From NCBI RefSeq assembly GCF_007991735.1, contig NZ_BJYX01000013.1, forward strand, positions 59,653 through 123,652: a stretch of DNA of 64,000 nt, given 5' to 3'. The position numbers and the translations under genes are program-made. Below are positions 19,107 to 27,842 of the stretch, piece after piece; within the stretch, counting starts at the first letter, position 1, and each line of letters opens with the position of its first letter. A model generated the notes under the pieces. It did not search any database, was not told the DNA's origin, and worked only from the letters and a program-made list of their open reading frames with translations. Source of the stretch: Terrabacter aerolatus. Its GTDB lineage: Bacteria; Actinomycetota; Actinomycetes; Actinomycetales; Dermatophilaceae.

Positions 19107-19958
19107 ATGACGCGCTTCACCAAGGGCCACGGCACCGAGAACGACTTCGTCCTCGTCCCCGACCTCGAGGGCACGCTCGAGCTGACCCCCGCCCAGGTGC
19201 AGCGCATCGCCGACCGGCACGCCGGCCTCGGCGCCGACGGCGTCATCCGGGTCGTGCGTGCGGGCCTGTCCACCGACGAAGCGGTGCGCGCCCAGTCGCG
19301 CGAGGCCGAGTGGTTCATGGACTACCGCAACGCCGACGGCTCGCTCGCCGAGATGTGCGGCAACGGCACGCGCGTCTTCGCCGAGTACCTCCGCCGCGAG
19401 GGGCTCGCCTTCGGGTCGTCCTTCAGCATCGCCACCCGCGCGGGCGTCAAGACGGTGCGCGTCGTCGACGAGGGCTACGCGGTCGACCTCGGCCCGTGGC
19501 GCCTCGGCGACGAGGAGGGTGCCCGGCGCGACGGCTTCGACGTCATGGTCCGGCCGCGCCACGGCAAGCCGGTGCCGGCCCTGACCCTCGACATCGGCAA
19601 CCCGCACGCGGTCGTCATGCTCCCCGAGGGCATCTCGCTCGAGAACCTCGACCTCGGCGAGGCGCCCGAGCTGCACCCCGAGCCGGCCGGCGGCTCCAAC
19701 GTCGAGTTCGTCCGGGCGGTCGGACCCGGCCACATCGCGATGCGGGTCCATGAGCGTGGAGTCGGCGAGACCCGGTCGTGCGGCACCGGAGCGGCCGCCG
19801 CCGCCCTCGCCACCCGCTTCTGGTCCGGCGTCGAGGACCTCAGCCCGTGGACCGTCGACGTGCCGGGGGGCCGTCTCACGGTGACGCCGCTCGCCGGCCA
19901 GCGGGTCGAGCTCGCCGGACCTGCCGTCCTCGTGGCGGACGGCGACTTCCCCCTCTGA
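19107..19958 (+). CDS. dapF: Diaminopimelate epimerase
   Basis: 283 residues. Converts LL- to meso-diaminopimelate for peptidoglycan and lysine. Two catalytic Cys are visible in the standard contexts: AEMCGNGTRVFA (about residue 88) and RSCGTGAAAAAL (about 226). N-terminus FTKGHGTENDFVLV and NPHAVVM near 170 also match. ATG at 19107 directly follows the miaA stop. Confidence 0.96.
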   Translation: MTRFTKGHGTENDFVLVPDLEGTLELTPAQVQRIADRHAGLGADGVIRVVRAGLSTDEAVRAQSREAEWFMDYRNADGSLAEMCGNGTRVFAEYLRREGLAFGSSFSIATRAGVKTVRVVDEGYAVDLGPWRLGDEEGARRDGFDVMVRPRHGKPVPALTLDIGNPHAVVMLPEGISLENLDLGEAPELHPEPAGGSNVEFVRAVGPGHIAMRVHERGVGETRSCGTGAAAAALATRFWSGVEDLSPWTVDVPGGRLTVTPLAGQRVELAGPAVLVADGDFPL

Positions 19959-20084
19959 CGGCACGTCGCTGCGTCGAGGCGGTTGCTCGGGCCTCGACGC
20001 GACACCACACCTCGATCCGGTGCCCGTCGGCCGCGATCGAGGTGATCTCTCGCGCCCGGGCGCTGCGGACCACCTCGACCCGTG

Positions 20085-20696
20085 TCAGCCGCGCCGGACC
20101 TCGAGGATGCGGAACGCCTTGGCCGACGACAGGCGGGTGCATCGCAGGCCCCACTCCTGCGCGTTGATCCACTTCTGCAGCGAGTCCGACCCGAGGTGCT
20201 TCTGCACCACGAGGTGGGCGACGCCGTCGTCGGCGAGGCGCGGGAGCCACCGCTCGAGCAGGGCGTGCAGCGCCGCCTTGCCGACGTGGATCGGCGGGTT
20301 GGACCAGATCGTCGCGAACCGCAGACCGTCCGGCACGTCGTCCGGCTCGCAGAAGGTCGCGTTGTCGACCCCGACGGCCGACGCGTTGGCCCGCGCCAGG
20401 TCGAGGGAGCGGCGGTTGACGTCGACGCCCCACACCCGGGCGCTCGGCGAACGCAGCGCCAGGGTGATCGAGATCGGTCCCCACCCGCAGCCGATGTCGA
20501 GCAGGTCGCCCGTCCGGCTCGGGTCGGGGGCCCCTTGGAGCAGCACGGCCGTGCCCGGGTCGAGGCGGTCCGGGGAGTACACCCCGCGGGCGGTCGTCAG
20601 CGTGAACGGGCGCCCGTCGAGGGTGACCTCGATGGTGCGGCGCTCCTCCGGCGTGGCCGGCTCGGCGGTGAAGTAGTGGTCGGTCGGCTCGCTCAT
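20085..20696 (-). CDS. RsmC-like class I methyltransferase
   Basis: 203 residues. SAM-binding motif LLDIGCGWGPISITLA (about 65-80), GVDVNRRSLDLAR (about 89), and the catalytic SNPPIHVGK (about 129-137), the N/D-P-P-Y/F/H type used by guanine-N2 methyltransferases acting on rRNA (RsmC/RlmG group). It is the single-domain short form common in actinobacteria. Substrate not determinable. Faces hflX across 120 bases. Confidence 0.85.
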   Translation of the reverse strand: MSEPTDHYFTAEPATPEERRTIEVTLDGRPFTLTTARGVYSPDRLDPGTAVLLQGAPDPSRTGDLLDIGCGWGPISITLALRSPSARVWGVDVNRRSLDLARANASAVGVDNATFCEPDDVPDGLRFATIWSNPPIHVGKAALHALLERWLPRLADDGVAHLVVQKHLGSDSLQKWINAQEWGLRCTRLSSAKAFRILEVRRG

Positions 20697-20817
20697 CAGG
20701 GGTCACGGTAGCGCCAGCCGCTCACCCTCCGCGGGCCGTGTGCCCCCTCGCCGCCGGGTCACGTCGGGCACAAACGAGTGGCTCGTGGCGTTGGACGAGT
20801 GGGACCATAGGGAGAAC

Positions 20818-22323
20818 ATGACGAGCAACCACACGAACCACCCCAGTGACACCGACCGCGCTGCGCAGCGCGAGCGGACCCTCTTCGCCACCCGCGCCGA
20901 CGCGCTGGCCGGGGAGGACCACGAGACCGACGAGGCGGCATACCCCCTCTACGACGGCGACCAGCTCGACCGTGAGGAACGCGCCGCGCTCCGACGCGTC
21001 CAGGGACTGTCGACCGAGCTCGAGGACATCACCGAGGTCGAGTACCGCCAGCTGCGCCTCGAGCGCGTCGTGCTGGCCGGGGTCTGGACCGAGGGAACCG
21101 CAGACGACGCCGAGAACTCCATCCGCGAGCTCGCGGCCCTCGCCGAGACCGCCGGTTCGACGGTGCTCGAGGGTGTCGTCCAGCGCCGTCAGAAGCCCGA
21201 CCCGGCGACGTGGCTCGGCAAGGGCAAGGCGCTCGAGCTGCGCGACATCGTCGTCGAGGAGGGCGCCGACACCGTCATCTGCGACGGCGAGCTCGCACCG
21301 AGCCAGCGGCGTGCGCTCGAGGACGTCGTCAAGGTCAAGGTCATCGACCGCACCGCGCTGATCCTCGACATCTTCGCCCAGCACGCCAAGAGCCGTGAGG
21401 GCCGCGCCCAGGTCGAGCTGGCCCAGCTCCAGTACCTCCTGCCGCGCCTGCGCGGCTGGGGTGAGTCGATGTCCCGTCAGGCCGGTGGCCGTGTCGCCGG
21501 GGGTGAGGGCATCGGCTCGCGTGGACCCGGTGAGACGAAGATCGAGCTCGACCGCCGCCGGATCAACACGAAGATCGCCAAGCTGCGCCGCGACATCAAG
21601 GCCATGAAGACGAGCCGCGACACGCGGCGGCACTCCCGCCACGCCGGGGGAGTCCCGTCGGTCGCCATCGCGGGCTACACCAACGCCGGCAAGAGCTCGC
21701 TGCTCAACCGCCTCACGGGCGCCGGCGTGCTCGTCGAGAACCAGCTCTTCGCGACGCTCGACCCAACGGTGCGCCGCACCGAGACCGAGGACGGCCGCGT
21801 CTACACGCTGGCCGACACCGTCGGCTTCGTGCGCAGCCTGCCGCACCAGCTCGTCGAGGCGTTCCGCTCGACGCTCGAGGAGGTCGGCGACTCCGACCTG
21901 CTCCTGCACGTCGTCGACGGGTCGCACCCGGACCCCGAGGGCCAGATCACGGCCGTCCGCGAGGTGCTCGCGGAGGTCGGCGGCGACCAGATCAAGGAGA
22001 TCATCGTCGTCAACAAGGCCGACGTCGCCGACCCCGAGGTGCTCGACCGGCTCCAGCGTCACGAGAAGCACTGCGTGACCGTCTCGGCCCGCACCGGCGC
22101 CGGGCTCGCGGAGCTGCGGGCCCTCATCGACCACGAGCTGCCGAAGCCCGACATCGAGGTCGAGGTGCTCGTGCCCTACGACCGTGGCGACCTCATCTCG
22201 CGCCTGCACGAGGAGGGCGAGATCCTCGAGAGCGAGCACGTCGCCGAAGGGACCCGGCTCCGCGCCAAGGTCACCCCGACGATGGAGCCCGACCTCGCGG
22301 CCTACGCCGTCGTCGCCAGCTGA
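20818..22323 (+). CDS. hflX: GTPase HflX
   Basis: 501 residues. Ribosome-associated GTPase that splits or rescues stalled ribosomes. Seen: N-terminal domain with WLGKGKALELRDIV, glycine-rich region GGRVAGGEGIGSRGPGETKI, GTPase G1 GYTNAGKSS, switch FATLDPTVRRT, G3 DTVGFV, G4 NKAD. ATG at 20818 follows AGGGAG. Terminator follows the gene. Its position after dapF is the conserved actinobacterial one. Confidence 0.95.
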   Translation: MTSNHTNHPSDTDRAAQRERTLFATRADALAGEDHETDEAAYPLYDGDQLDREERAALRRVQGLSTELEDITEVEYRQLRLERVVLAGVWTEGTADDAENSIRELAALAETAGSTVLEGVVQRRQKPDPATWLGKGKALELRDIVVEEGADTVICDGELAPSQRRALEDVVKVKVIDRTALILDIFAQHAKSREGRAQVELAQLQYLLPRLRGWGESMSRQAGGRVAGGEGIGSRGPGETKIELDRRRINTKIAKLRRDIKAMKTSRDTRRHSRHAGGVPSVAIAGYTNAGKSSLLNRLTGAGVLVENQLFATLDPTVRRTETEDGRVYTLADTVGFVRSLPHQLVEAFRSTLEEVGDSDLLLHVVDGSHPDPEGQITAVREVLAEVGGDQIKEIIVVNKADVADPEVLDRLQRHEKHCVTVSARTGAGLAELRALIDHELPKPDIEVEVLVPYDRGDLISRLHEEGEILESEHVAEGTRLRAKVTPTMEPDLAAYAVVAS

Positions 22324-22348
22324 CGCCCGTCGCGCCCGTCGCGCCCGT

Positions 22349-22376
22349 CGAAGGGCCCCCGTCGCGGGGCCCTTCG
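22349..22376. terminator. Terminator hairpin after hflX
   Basis: Stem cgaagggcccc / ggggcccttcg with a six-base loop. Same core as the hairpin at 10698-10725. Preceded by three copies of cgcccgtcg (22325-22350). Confidence 0.8.
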
Positions 22377-22423
22377 GCATGTCGGGCGCCGGGCGGCGCC
22401 GCGCCTCCGGGAGGATGAGGGGC

Positions 22424-22828
22424 ATGGCCCTCGAGATCCCGTGCCCCTACTGCGGCACCCAGATGTATGCCGAGCAGGCTCACAACCGCTGCCCGAAGTG
22501 CCTCTACATCGAGCCGTGCTGCGACGGAGCCCCGCTCGCCGTGTGCGAGACGCGGGCACCCGAGCGTCGGACACCGTGGCGCCGGCGGGACCCGATCGCG
22601 AGGGCGACCCGTGGATCACGACCGACCGCCTCGTGCTCCGTCGCCCACGGATGGACGACCTGCGCGACTACCTGCGCCTGCACGGCGACCCCCGGACCTA
22701 TGCGCACTCGCCGGCGAGCCAGCCGAGTCCGGAGCGGTGCCGCGAGCGGCTGGCCGACGACCTCGCGGACTGGGAGCGTGAGGGCCTCGGTTACGTCGCC
22801 GTCGTCGACCGCGCCACCGACGAGGTGA
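22424..22828 (+). CDS. Small zinc-ribbon protein (C-terminus uncertain, overlaps GNAT gene)
   Basis: ATG with GGAGG nine bases upstream. The first 45 residues are convincing: MALEIPCPYCGTQMYAEQAH, then CPKCLYIEPCCDGAPL, giving CPYC and CPKC zinc knuckles plus a Cys pair. Such short double-CxxC proteins are common in actinobacteria and usually end soon after the CCDGAPL. Here the frame stays open to 22828 and overlaps the GNAT gene by some 250 bases, with an Arg/Thr/Pro-rich composition that looks like an out-of-frame reading. Either the stop was lost, or a frameshift joins the ribbon to the GNAT protein. Function unknown. Confidence 0.5.
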   Translation: MALEIPCPYCGTQMYAEQAHNRCPKCLYIEPCCDGAPLAVCETRAPERRTPWRRRDPIARATRGSRPTASCSVAHGWTTCATTCACTATPGPMRTRRRASRVRSGAASGWPTTSRTGSVRASVTSPSSTAPPTR

Positions 22829-23652
22829 TCGGGTGGGCGGGCTTGCGGCACAAGGACTCCGACCCCGAGTCGCTCAACCTCTACTACCGCCTCCTGCACG
22901 ACCGCCTGGGCCAGGGCCTCGGCAGGGCGATCTCTCGCGCCGTGGTGGCGTGGGCAACCGAGCACCGTCCCGACGCCCTCGTCACGGCCATGGTCGACAC
23001 GGTCAACGCGGCATCGCTGCGCACCGCGACGTCCTCGGGGCTCGTACAGGTCGGCATGCGCCGGCTCAAGGACCGGCCCGACGGCGAGCCCATGGCCTAC
23101 TTCGAGGCGCCGCGCGTGGCATCGGTGCCGACCGGCGCCCCCGACCGGAGCCTCCGCGCCGCGATCGCCGACCTGTGGGTCCGCGCCAACGACGCCGGTG
23201 GCTCGGTCGGCTTCCTGCCCGGGGCGCCCCGAGGCGATGTCGAGGCGGCCCTCGACCGTCACGTCGAGGACGTCACCCGGGGGCGTTCCCTGCTCTGCCT
23301 GCTCCGCGACCCCGGTGGTGACCTGCGCGGCCTGGGCTTCTGGGAGCACTCACGGGGCTTTCCCCACGAGCACGTGGCAGGCCTGAAACGCCTCATGGTC
23401 GGCCCCGAGAGCCAGGGCCGGAACCTCGGACGTCTCCTGCTCGGCGGCATGGTCGGCATCGTCCGTCGCGAGCTGCCGTGGGTCGAGCTGCTGCGCCTCG
23501 ACTACCGCGACGGCCTGGGGCTGGGCGAGTTCTACGCCCGATCCGGGTGGACCGAGGTCGGACGCGTGCCCGGCGGCCTGCGCCTCAGCGCGACCGACTA
23601 CCGGGACGACGTCGCCATGGCCCGCCGCGTCGACGGTGAGCCACTGCGCTGA
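22576..23652 (+). CDS. Tandem GNAT-family N-acetyltransferase
   Basis: 358 residues with two acetyltransferase domains. Domain one (about 14-165) resembles RimJ/RimL-type enzymes: ITTDRLVLRRPRMDDLRDY, EVIGWAGLRHKD, LGQGLGRAISRAV (acetyl-CoA loop), VNAASLRTATSSGLVQVG. Domain two (about 185-355) has LKRLMVGPESQGRNLGRLLL, the second CoA loop, and LGEFYARSGWTEVG. Substrate unknown. The GTG at 22576 is my best start by homology to the domain edge; there is no clear ribosome binding site, and the upstream zinc-ribbon frame overlaps. Confidence 0.75.
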   Translation: MAPAGPDREGDPWITTDRLVLRRPRMDDLRDYLRLHGDPRTYAHSPASQPSPERCRERLADDLADWEREGLGYVAVVDRATDEVIGWAGLRHKDSDPESLNLYYRLLHDRLGQGLGRAISRAVVAWATEHRPDALVTAMVDTVNAASLRTATSSGLVQVGMRRLKDRPDGEPMAYFEAPRVASVPTGAPDRSLRAAIADLWVRANDAGGSVGFLPGAPRGDVEAALDRHVEDVTRGRSLLCLLRDPGGDLRGLGFWEHSRGFPHEHVAGLKRLMVGPESQGRNLGRLLLGGMVGIVRRELPWVELLRLDYRDGLGLGEFYARSGWTEVGRVPGGLRLSATDYRDDVAMARRVDGEPLR

Positions 23653-23669
23653 CGGTGAGCCACTGCGCT
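23632..23669. repeat. Perfect 19-bp tandem duplication at the GNAT stop codon
   Basis: Two identical copies of gacggtgagccactgcgct, the second followed by gacgg. The GNAT stop TGA straddles the junction, so the duplication does not change the protein. Looks like a recent slippage or repair event. Confidence 0.95.
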
Positions 23670-23677
23670 GACGGCCG

Positions 23678-25381
23678 TCAGGAGAGGCCGACGACCGAGC
23701 CGTCCTCGGTGATGTCGATGCGCTCGGCGTTCGGTGACGTCGGCAGCCCCGGCATGGTGCGCATGTCGCCACAGATCGCGTAGACGTAGCCGGCGCCCAC
23801 CGCGGCCCGGACCTCGCGCACCGGCATCCGCCACCCGCGGGGCGCTCCCCGGAGCGAGGGGTCCGACGAGATCGACAGGTGGGTCTTGGCGATGACGACG
23901 GGCAGCCCCCCGTAGCCGAGCCGCTCGTAGTCCTTGAGCGCCTTGGCCGCGGCCGGGCTCACGTCGATGCCGTCCGCACCGTAGATCTGCGTCGCGATCG
24001 CCTCGATCTTCTGCTCGAGCGGCAGGTCGAGGGGGTAGAGGAACTCGAAGCTCGTCGGCTCGTGCGCGGCCTCGATGACGACCCGGGCGAGCTCGAGCGC
24101 CCCCGCCCCGCCCTCGGCGACGTGACGGGTCACGGCGCAGCGCACCCCCAGGCTGTTGCAGAACCGGCGGATCACGGCGTGCTCCGAGTCGTGGTCGTCG
24201 GGGAAGGCGTTGATGGCGACGACGGGCTGCACGCCGAAGCGCCGCACGATCTCGATGTGCTTGCGCAGGTTGGGCAGGCCCGCCTCCACGTCCTTGGGAC
24301 GCTCCTCGAGCAGGCCTGCCGGGAGAGGCTTGCCGGCCTTGACGGCATACCGGCCCGAATGGGTCTTCAGGGCGCGGACGGTGGCGACGACGACGGCGAC
24401 GTCGGGCTTGAGCCCGCTGACCCGGCACTTGACGTCGAAGAAGCGCTCGGCGCCCATGTCGGCGCCGAAACCGGCCTCGGTGATGGCGAAGTCGCTGCCG
24501 CGCATGGCGATGAGGTCCGCGGTGACCGACGAGGTGCCGGTCGCGATGTTGCCGAACGGGCCACAGTGGATGATCGCCGGGCCGCCCTCGAGCGTCTGCA
24601 GGAGGTTGGGCTTCAAGGCGTCAGAGAGCAGGGCCGTCATCGCCCCTCCGGCGTGGAGGTCGTCCGCGGTGACCCCCTTGCCCTCGGTCGTGTACCCGAC
24701 GACGATGCGGCCGAGGCGCTGGCGGAGGTCCGTGAGCGACGTCGCGAGGGTGAGCAGCACCATGACCTCGCTCGCGGCGGTGATGTCGAAGCCTGTCTCG
24801 CGCACCACGCCGTCCTGGCGTGCCCCGAGGCCGACGACGATGTTGCGCAGCGACCGGTCGTTGACGTCGAGGACCCGCCGCCACGTGATGTTGCGGACGT
24901 CGAGGCCGAGCGCGTTGCCGTGGTGGAGGTGGTTGTCGAGCATGGCCGCGAGAAGGTTGTGCGCAGCCGTCACGGCGTGGAAGTCGCCGGTCAGGTGCAG
25001 GTTGAGCCGCTCCATCGGCACCACCTGGCTGTAGCCGCCGCCGGCCGCGCCGCCCTTGATGCCGAACGTCGGGCCCATCGAGGGCTGGCGCAGGGCGACG
25101 ACGGCGCGCTTGTCGAGGCGCTGAAGCGCCTGGGCCAGCCCGACCGAGGTCGTCGTCTTGCCCTCGCCGAGGGGAGTCGGGGTGATGGCCGTGACGACGA
25201 CGTACTTCGCGTCGGGCTGGTGCCGAGGTTCGTCGAGGACCGCGAGGTCGATCTTGGCGACGTCGCGTCCCCACGGCTCGAGGTGGTCGGGGGAGACGCC
25301 GAGGTCGGCGGCGACGTCGACGAGCGGACGCAGGGTCGCCGCGTTCGCGATGTCGAGGTCGGTGGGCAGGGGTGCGCTCAT
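23678..25381 (-). CDS. fhs: Formate--tetrahydrofolate ligase
   Basis: 567 residues. Makes 10-formyl-THF from formate, THF and ATP (one-carbon metabolism). Seen: P-loop TPTPLGEGKTTTSVGLAQAL near residues 68-87, RQPSMGPTFGIKGGAAGGGY near 99-118, NLHLTGDFHAVTAAHNLLAA near 126-145, EAGFGADMGAERFFDVKCR near 300, and a C-terminal GDMRTMPGLPTSPNA. Length normal. ATG at 25381 chosen; no upstream THF riboswitch seen. Convergent with the GNAT gene with 25 bases between. Confidence 0.96.
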   Translation of the reverse strand: MSAPLPTDLDIANAATLRPLVDVAADLGVSPDHLEPWGRDVAKIDLAVLDEPRHQPDAKYVVVTAITPTPLGEGKTTTSVGLAQALQRLDKRAVVALRQPSMGPTFGIKGGAAGGGYSQVVPMERLNLHLTGDFHAVTAAHNLLAAMLDNHLHHGNALGLDVRNITWRRVLDVNDRSLRNIVVGLGARQDGVVRETGFDITAASEVMVLLTLATSLTDLRQRLGRIVVGYTTEGKGVTADDLHAGGAMTALLSDALKPNLLQTLEGGPAIIHCGPFGNIATGTSSVTADLIAMRGSDFAITEAGFGADMGAERFFDVKCRVSGLKPDVAVVVATVRALKTHSGRYAVKAGKPLPAGLLEERPKDVEAGLPNLRKHIEIVRRFGVQPVVAINAFPDDHDSEHAVIRRFCNSLGVRCAVTRHVAEGGAGALELARVVIEAAHEPTSFEFLYPLDLPLEQKIEAIATQIYGADGIDVSPAAAKALKDYERLGYGGLPVVIAKTHLSISSDPSLRGAPRGWRMPVREVRAAVGAGYVYAICGDMRTMPGLPTSPNAERIDITEDGSVVGLS

Positions 25382-25534
25382 ACCCCGATCAAACTCCCAC
25401 GGCGTCTGGCGCACAGCGGAATCGCGGGCGGCCCCCTCGTGAGTTCGGTCCCACCACGTCGACGGCAGCTCGCGGGTTCACAGGGTGGGGGGCCGTGGGG
25501 TCACCACCCGGTCGCGGCGGCATACGCTGGCCCA

Positions 25535-27775
25535 ATGCCTCAGCGACCCGCGCTCGACGACCTCCTCCACGCCGCGGTGTCGGGAGTCGGTGGCGCCGAG
25601 CGCCCGGGCCAGGTCGAGATGGCCAAGGCCGTCGCGCACGCCATCGACGACGGCGAGCACCTGCTCGTGCAGGCCGGCACGGGCACCGGCAAGTCGCTCG
25701 CCTACCTCGTGCCCGCGGTCGCGCACGCCTTCGAGGCCGGCAAGCCGGCGGTCGTCGCGACGGCGACCCTGGCGCTGCAGGCGCAGATCGTCGACCGCGA
25801 CATGCCCCGCGTCGCGGACGCGCTCGCACCCGTGCTCGGCCGCCGACCGACCTACGCCCTCGTCAAGGGGCGCCGCAACTACGTCTGCCTCAACAAGCTC
25901 GAGGGCGGCTTCCCCGACGACGAGGACGGCCTGCTGTCGGTCGGGCAGGTCGACGCCGCCGTTGGCCGGCTCGGCCAGGAGGTCGTCCGGCTGCGCGAGT
26001 GGGCGTCCACCACCGACTCGGGCGACCGCGACGAGCTGGTCCCCGGTGTCTCGGAGCGGGCCTGGCGGCAGGTGTCGGTGTCGGCGCACGAGTGCATGGG
26101 CGGCAAGTGCCCGCTCGTCGCCGAGTGCTTCGTCGAGCGTGCCCGCGAGGCGGCCAAGGACGTCGACGTCATCGTCACCAACCACTCGTTCATGGCCATC
26201 GACTCGTTCGAGGGCCGCCAGATGCTTCCCGAGCACGACGTCCTCGTCGTCGACGAGGCCCACGAGCTCGTCGACCGCGTCACCGCGACGATCACCGACG
26301 AGCTGACCGGCACCATGGTCATGACCGCCGCCAAGAAGGCCGGTCGGATGTCGGACCACACCGCCGCCATGGACGAGGCGGGGGAGATGCTGGCCCAGGC
26401 GCTCGAGCCGCTCGAGGAGGGGCGGATGCTCGGCATCCCCGACTCCGTCGGCCTCGCCCTCGCCCGCGTCCGCGACACGGCCCGCACCGTCCAGAGCGAC
26501 CTCAAGCCGCCGCCCGGCCAGGAGGCGGACGGCGCCCGCCAGGTGGCCCGCGCCGCCGTGGACGAGATCCACGAGAACGCCGAGCGCATCCTCGAGGAGC
26601 GCGAGCTCGACGTCGTGTGGCTCAGCCGCGACCAGCGTCGCGGCCCGGTGCTGCGCGTCGCACCGATGAGCGTCGCGATGCTCGTGCGCGACAAGGTGTT
26701 CGGCGAGCGCACCGTCGTGCTGACGTCCGCCACCCTCGAGCTCGGCGGCACCTTCGACGCCGTGGCGGGCACCATCGGACTGCGCGGCGAGGGCGCCCCG
26801 AAGTGGCAGGGCCTCGACGTCGGCAGCCCGTTCGACTACCCCAAGCAGGCCATCGCCTACGTCGCCGCCCACCTGGCGCCCCCGGGGCGTGACGGCGCCG
26901 GCGACGACACCCTCGACGAGATCGAGCAGCTCGTGCGCGCCGCCGGCGGTCGCACCCTCGGCCTCTTCTCGTCGATGCGCGCGGCGCAGACGGCAGCCGA
27001 GATCATGCGCGCCCGGTTCGGCGACGAGATCCCCGTCCTGTGCCAGGGCGAGGACCAGATCACGACGCTCGTGCGGCAGTTCGCCCGCGACCCGCGCACC
27101 TGCCTCTTCGGCACGCTGACGCTGTGGCAGGGCGTCGACGTGCCCGGCTCGTCGTGCCAGCTCGTCATCATCGACCGGATCCCGTTCCCCCGCCCCGACG
27201 ACCCGCTGGCGTCGGCACGGTCGCAGGCCATCGCCCGGATGGGCGGCAACGGCTTCATGGCCGTCTCGGCCACGCACGCCGCCCTCCGGCTCGCGCAGGG
27301 AGCCGGTCGGCTCGTGCGCCGGGCCGACGACCGCGGCGTCGTGGCCTTCCTCGACTCGCGGATGATGACGGCGAGGTATGCCGGCTTCCTCCAGCGCTCG
27401 CTGCCCCCCTTCTACCCGACGACCGACCAGAAGATGGTGCTCGCAGCGCTCGCCCGCCTCGACGCCATGGCGCCGCCGCCCGTGGCCGTCGAGGAGCCCG
27501 CGCTGCGCTCGCTCACCGGGGCCCGGGCCGACGCCGACGGCACGGAGCACCCGCGGCCCGTAGCCGTGCCGCCGCCGGCTCCGGTGTCGTCGCGGAGCGC
27601 CGTGACCTCGGGCCACGCCTGGACCGACGAGCAGGACGAGGAGCTGCGCGACGCGGCCGAGGCCGGCATGCAGCTCGACGAGCTCGTCGACCACTTCGAG
27701 CTGCCCGAGGAGACCATCGCCGCTCGCGTCGAGCAGCTCGGCCTCGCCATCGCGTCGGGCGCGCTGTTCGACTGA
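25535..27775 (+). CDS. DinG-like ATP-dependent DNA helicase (XPD family)
   Basis: 746 residues. Superfamily 2 iron-sulphur helicase. Walker A AGTGTGKS at about 47-54, a four-cysteine cluster (one Cys after GRRNYV, three in HECMGGKCPLVAEC), DEAH box VVDEAHEL near 240, motif III VLTSATLELGGTF near 395, and C-terminal motif VI RLAQGAGRLVRR near 590. A Pro/Ala linker leads into an unusual last 65 residues that look like a small helix-turn-helix (AWTDEQDEELRDAAEAGM ... LPEETIAARVEQLGL). Probably unwinds R-loops or damaged DNA; no LexA box found upstream. Confidence 0.9.
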   Translation: MPQRPALDDLLHAAVSGVGGAERPGQVEMAKAVAHAIDDGEHLLVQAGTGTGKSLAYLVPAVAHAFEAGKPAVVATATLALQAQIVDRDMPRVADALAPVLGRRPTYALVKGRRNYVCLNKLEGGFPDDEDGLLSVGQVDAAVGRLGQEVVRLREWASTTDSGDRDELVPGVSERAWRQVSVSAHECMGGKCPLVAECFVERAREAAKDVDVIVTNHSFMAIDSFEGRQMLPEHDVLVVDEAHELVDRVTATITDELTGTMVMTAAKKAGRMSDHTAAMDEAGEMLAQALEPLEEGRMLGIPDSVGLALARVRDTARTVQSDLKPPPGQEADGARQVARAAVDEIHENAERILEERELDVVWLSRDQRRGPVLRVAPMSVAMLVRDKVFGERTVVLTSATLELGGTFDAVAGTIGLRGEGAPKWQGLDVGSPFDYPKQAIAYVAAHLAPPGRDGAGDDTLDEIEQLVRAAGGRTLGLFSSMRAAQTAAEIMRARFGDEIPVLCQGEDQITTLVRQFARDPRTCLFGTLTLWQGVDVPGSSCQLVIIDRIPFPRPDDPLASARSQAIARMGGNGFMAVSATHAALRLAQGAGRLVRRADDRGVVAFLDSRMMTARYAGFLQRSLPPFYPTTDQKMVLAALARLDAMAPPPVAVEEPALRSLTGARADADGTEHPRPVAVPPPAPVSSRSAVTSGHAWTDEQDEELRDAAEAGMQLDELVDHFELPEETIAARVEQLGLAIASGALFD

Positions 27776-27842
27776 CCCGCCACACGGCATACGCCCGCCC
27801 GGCGCGCACGGGGTGTCGCACCCGCGTGGCAGAGTTGTCGCC

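Noticed and set aside
19959..20084. Minus-strand reading past the RsmC-like stop (VVRSARAREITSIAADG)
   Set aside because: Looks mildly protein-like but has no start signal, is short and runs into dapF antisense; not enough to call a gene.
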